DNA of 53,268 bases, taken from the NCBI GenBank assembly GCA_030524665.1, contig JAUNGL010000004.1, positions 2,957 through 56,224 on the forward strand, in the 5' to 3' direction. The position numbers were made by a program, and so were the translations under genes. The notes beneath the pieces were generated by a model. The model saw only the letters and a list, made by a program, of their open reading frames with translations. It had not been told where the DNA came from and ran no database searches. This DNA comes from Lachnospiraceae bacterium. Its GTDB lineage: Bacteria > Bacillota > Clostridia > Lachnospirales > Lachnospiraceae. Each line of letters opens with the position of its first letter. Position 1 is the first letter of the stretch. Shown here piece after piece: positions 51,222 through 53,268 of the stretch.

Positions 51222-53030
51222 ATGAATTCAAAGAAACTCATGGCTTTAGGTCTGGCTGCAGTGACTGCACTCGCACCGGTTTCTGCTGTTTGCGCTGAAG
51301 AAGCTACAGAGGCTGTTACAGAAGCAACTACAGAGGCTGTGACAGAAGCAGCAGAAGGAGAATCTGAGGGAGCAGCAGAAGTAACCGAAGTAAAGGGTGA
51401 AACAGCAAATAAGTCATCCGAAGCAGCTCCGGACTGGCAGGCATACAACGACATGATCGCTCAGATCAAGGTAACGACTGACACAGCAGAGCGTGAGGCA
51501 CTGATGCATCAGGCAGAAGATATGCTGATGGAGACAGGTGCAATTGTTCCGCTTTATTATTACAATGATATCTATCTGCAGAAGGAAGCAGTGACAGGTA
51601 TCTATTCCAACAACTACGGATTCAAGTATTTCATGTTTGCAGAGAACGGCGACAGCACAACACTCCGCCTGAACCTTGCAAGCGAACCGGACAAGCTGGA
51701 TCCGGCTCTGAACACAACGGTTGACGGTGCATGCCTTGTAATTAACTCTTTTGAAGGTCTTTGCGCATACAACGAAGCTGGTGAGGTTGTGATGGCGCTG
51801 GCTGACAATTACGAAGTAAGCGAGGACGGACTTACCTATACATTTACTCTGAAGCCGGATCTGAAGTGGAGTGACGGTGCAGAGCTGAATGCAAATGATT
51901 TCGTATATTCCTGGAACCGTGCAGCAGATCCGAATACCGGAGCTGACTACGCATACATGTTCGATGCAATCGCTAAGAAGGATGACGGTACCCTGGATAT
52001 CGCAGCAAGCGAGGATGGACAGTCTCTGACAATCAACCTTGCAGCTCCGTGTGTATATTTCCTTGACCTCTGTGCATTCCCGGCATACTATCCGGTACCG
52101 CAGGCTTACGTAGAAGCTGTGGAAGGATGGGAAGAGAACCCGGGTGCATGGGCACAGGAAGCAGGCTTCGTATCGAACGGTGCTTATACACTGACTGAGT
52201 GGAAGCACAATGAGAGCATGGTTTATACAAAGAACCCGAACTACTACAGAGCAGACGAAGTGAAGCTTGAGACTCTTGAGTTCATGCTGAGTGCAGAAGA
52301 TACAGCAATCTTCGCAGCTTACAATGCAGGCGACATTGATTTCGCTGATACAGTTCCGAACGATGAGATCCAGAACCTTCTGGACAATCCGGAGTTCCAC
52401 ATCGTTGACAACCTTGGAACATACTATGTATGCTTCAACGTAAACAGCCCGCTGTTCGAAGGCAAGACACCGGAGCAGGCATCTGCTATGAGACGTGGTC
52501 TTACTCTTCTGATCGACCGTGACTATATCGTAGAGAACATCGGCCAGACAGGACAGCAGCCGGCAAACACCTTCATCCCGGCAGGTATGGCAGACGGCAA
52601 CGGCGGAGAATTCCGTGTAAATGACGATGCTTATACATATCCGAATGCAGATGCAGTTGGATACTATGATCCGTCCTATGATGCATACGAAGCAAATCTG
52701 GAAGAGGCAAGAGCACTTCTGGAAGAAGCAGGATTCGTATTCACAGAAGATGGAATGCTGTCTGATGAGACTCCGCTTTCTATCACTTACATCACAAACG
52801 ACGGTTCAGGCCACGTAGCAATTGCAGAAGCTCTGCAGCAGGATTTCGCAGCTATCGGTGCTGAAGTTTCCATCGAGACAAATGAGTGGAACGTATTCCT
52901 GAACGAGCGTAAGGCTGGTAACTTCGATATGTGCCGTAACGGATGGCTTGCTGACTTCAATGACCCGATCAACATGCTTGAGATGTGGACATCAAATTCA
53001 GGAAACAACGACGTTCAGTTTGGTAAATAA
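51222..53030 (+). CDS. oppA: Oligopeptide-binding protein, apparently circularly permuted
   Basis: It is the family 5 solute-binding protein of the Opp importer, 602 residues. A signal peptide (about residues 1-25) has no lipobox: the Cys24 is preceded by Val. A Thr/Glu/Ala repeat linker (about 26-66) follows. Residues 67-141 (51420-51644; DWQAYNDMIAQIK, MHQAEDMLMETGAIVPLYYY, GIYSNNYGFKYFMFAE) match the usual C-terminal end of the family. The usual N-terminal start (TTLRLNLASEPDKLDPAL) comes only at about 146. The rest runs in normal order to NEWNVFLNERKAG and WLADFNDPINMLEMW, and stops at VQFGK. GGAGG lies upstream of the ATG. Codons are C-ending more often than in neighbours, as in highly expressed genes. 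Confidence 0.93.
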   Translation: MNSKKLMALGLAAVTALAPVSAVCAEEATEAVTEATTEAVTEAAEGESEGAAEVTEVKGETANKSSEAAPDWQAYNDMIAQIKVTTDTAEREALMHQAEDMLMETGAIVPLYYYNDIYLQKEAVTGIYSNNYGFKYFMFAENGDSTTLRLNLASEPDKLDPALNTTVDGACLVINSFEGLCAYNEAGEVVMALADNYEVSEDGLTYTFTLKPDLKWSDGAELNANDFVYSWNRAADPNTGADYAYMFDAIAKKDDGTLDIAASEDGQSLTINLAAPCVYFLDLCAFPAYYPVPQAYVEAVEGWEENPGAWAQEAGFVSNGAYTLTEWKHNESMVYTKNPNYYRADEVKLETLEFMLSAEDTAIFAAYNAGDIDFADTVPNDEIQNLLDNPEFHIVDNLGTYYVCFNVNSPLFEGKTPEQASAMRRGLTLLIDRDYIVENIGQTGQQPANTFIPAGMADGNGGEFRVNDDAYTYPNADAVGYYDPSYDAYEANLEEARALLEEAGFVFTEDGMLSDETPLSITYITNDGSGHVAIAEALQQDFAAIGAEVSIETNEWNVFLNERKAGNFDMCRNGWLADFNDPINMLEMWTSNSGNNDVQFGK

Positions 53031-53070
53031 GACTGGCGGTCAGGCTGTCTGAATCAAAACTAAATGACAG

Positions 53071-53107
53071 AAAGGGCGATGCAGAGTTTGGGGGCATCGC
53101 CCTTTTT
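53071..53107 (+). terminator. Terminator of oppA
   Basis: AAAGGGCGATGC (53071-53082) pairs perfectly with GCATCGCCCTTT (53094-53105), and the U-run continues for two more bases before C. It lies about 40 bases after the oppA stop. Confidence 0.93.
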
Positions 53108-53149
53108 CACGCATTTTGCAGTTTATGCAAGATGACGTTATTTGTGTTT

Positions 53150-53268
53150 GGTTGACGAACGGACGCCAGCCACGCCCCCGGGACACCCCACGCAAACGCG
53201 GGTAACGCTCCGACGAGCTAACTGCTAACTACGACTAAGACGCTCAGGAATGCCTTCGCGCCTAAGTC
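53150..53268. other. GC-rich segment at the window end
   Basis: The stretch 53161-53220 has 43 G or C of 60 bases, far above the neighbouring sequence. It contains a short direct repeat (CTAACTGCTAACT near 53218-53230). No reading frame or RNA is recognised. It may be the edge of an intergenic repeat or of another genetic element lying beyond the window. Confidence 0.35.

Overview
The window is a contiguous chromosomal segment of moderate GC content from a low-GC-type Gram-positive gut anaerobe. The gene set points to a member of the Lachnospiraceae (Clostridia). The evidence is the PyrK/PyrD type B dihydroorotate dehydrogenase, the CdaA-CdaR pair, a YesMN-type two-component system with a sugar ABC transporter, RecD2, ClpC, signal peptides followed by Thr/Glu-rich linkers, and strong AGGAGG ribosome binding sites. 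Nearly all genes lie on the + strand. I saw no CRISPR array, insertion sequence, prophage or rRNA operon. One tRNA (tRNA-Trp, CCA) is present.

Layout. 1-9.5 kb: 3' end of uvrA, a hairpin-rich gap, mreB, recD2, comF, then cdaA-cdaR with an HPr gene in place of the usual glmM. 9.5-14.3 kb: a minus-strand secreted L,D-transpeptidase with cell-wall-binding repeats, divergent from a polyprenyl glycosylphosphotransferase and a family 2 glycosyltransferase. 14.4-17.2 kb: pyrF-pyrK-pyrD, closed by a strong terminator. 17.4-27.4 kb: an accessory sugar module containing a sensor kinase, an AraC-type regulator, a sugar-binding protein, two permeases, a GH63-like hydrolase, a URO-D family methyltransferase and the wreck of its corrinoid protein, closed by another terminator. 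27.4-28.8 kb: a minus-strand Ig-like surface protein. 28.8-32.7 kb: pyrE with its own promoter, a 50-residue membrane peptide, a VanZ-like protein, a small membrane protein and an M29 aminopeptidase with a long N-terminal extension. 32.7-37.6 kb: purE-purM-purN-purD and a cadherin-like membrane protein. 37.6-42.5 kb: gntR-clpC, a small conserved-looking protein and radA. 42.5-45.3 kb: a broken small ORF and leuS. 45.4-46.8 kb: a self-contained tRNA-Trp unit and ansA. 46.8-53.1 kb: an oligopeptide ABC transporter, oppBCDF-oppA.

The most striking observation is at the right end. The oligopeptide-binding protein encoded at 51222-53030 appears to be circularly permuted. About 75 residues that normally form the C-terminal end of this family sit directly after the signal peptide and linker, before the family's normal N-terminal start. 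The protein then stops where that C-terminal piece would normally follow. Other points worth attention are the split of the pyr genes by the sugar module, the decayed corrinoid protein, the lack of a lipobox in both solute-binding proteins, the hairpin series after uvrA and the M29 aminopeptidase extension.

Promoter calls come from reading -35/-10 hexamers by eye; many have a 17-bp spacer. Family assignments are from recognition of motifs, without database searches.
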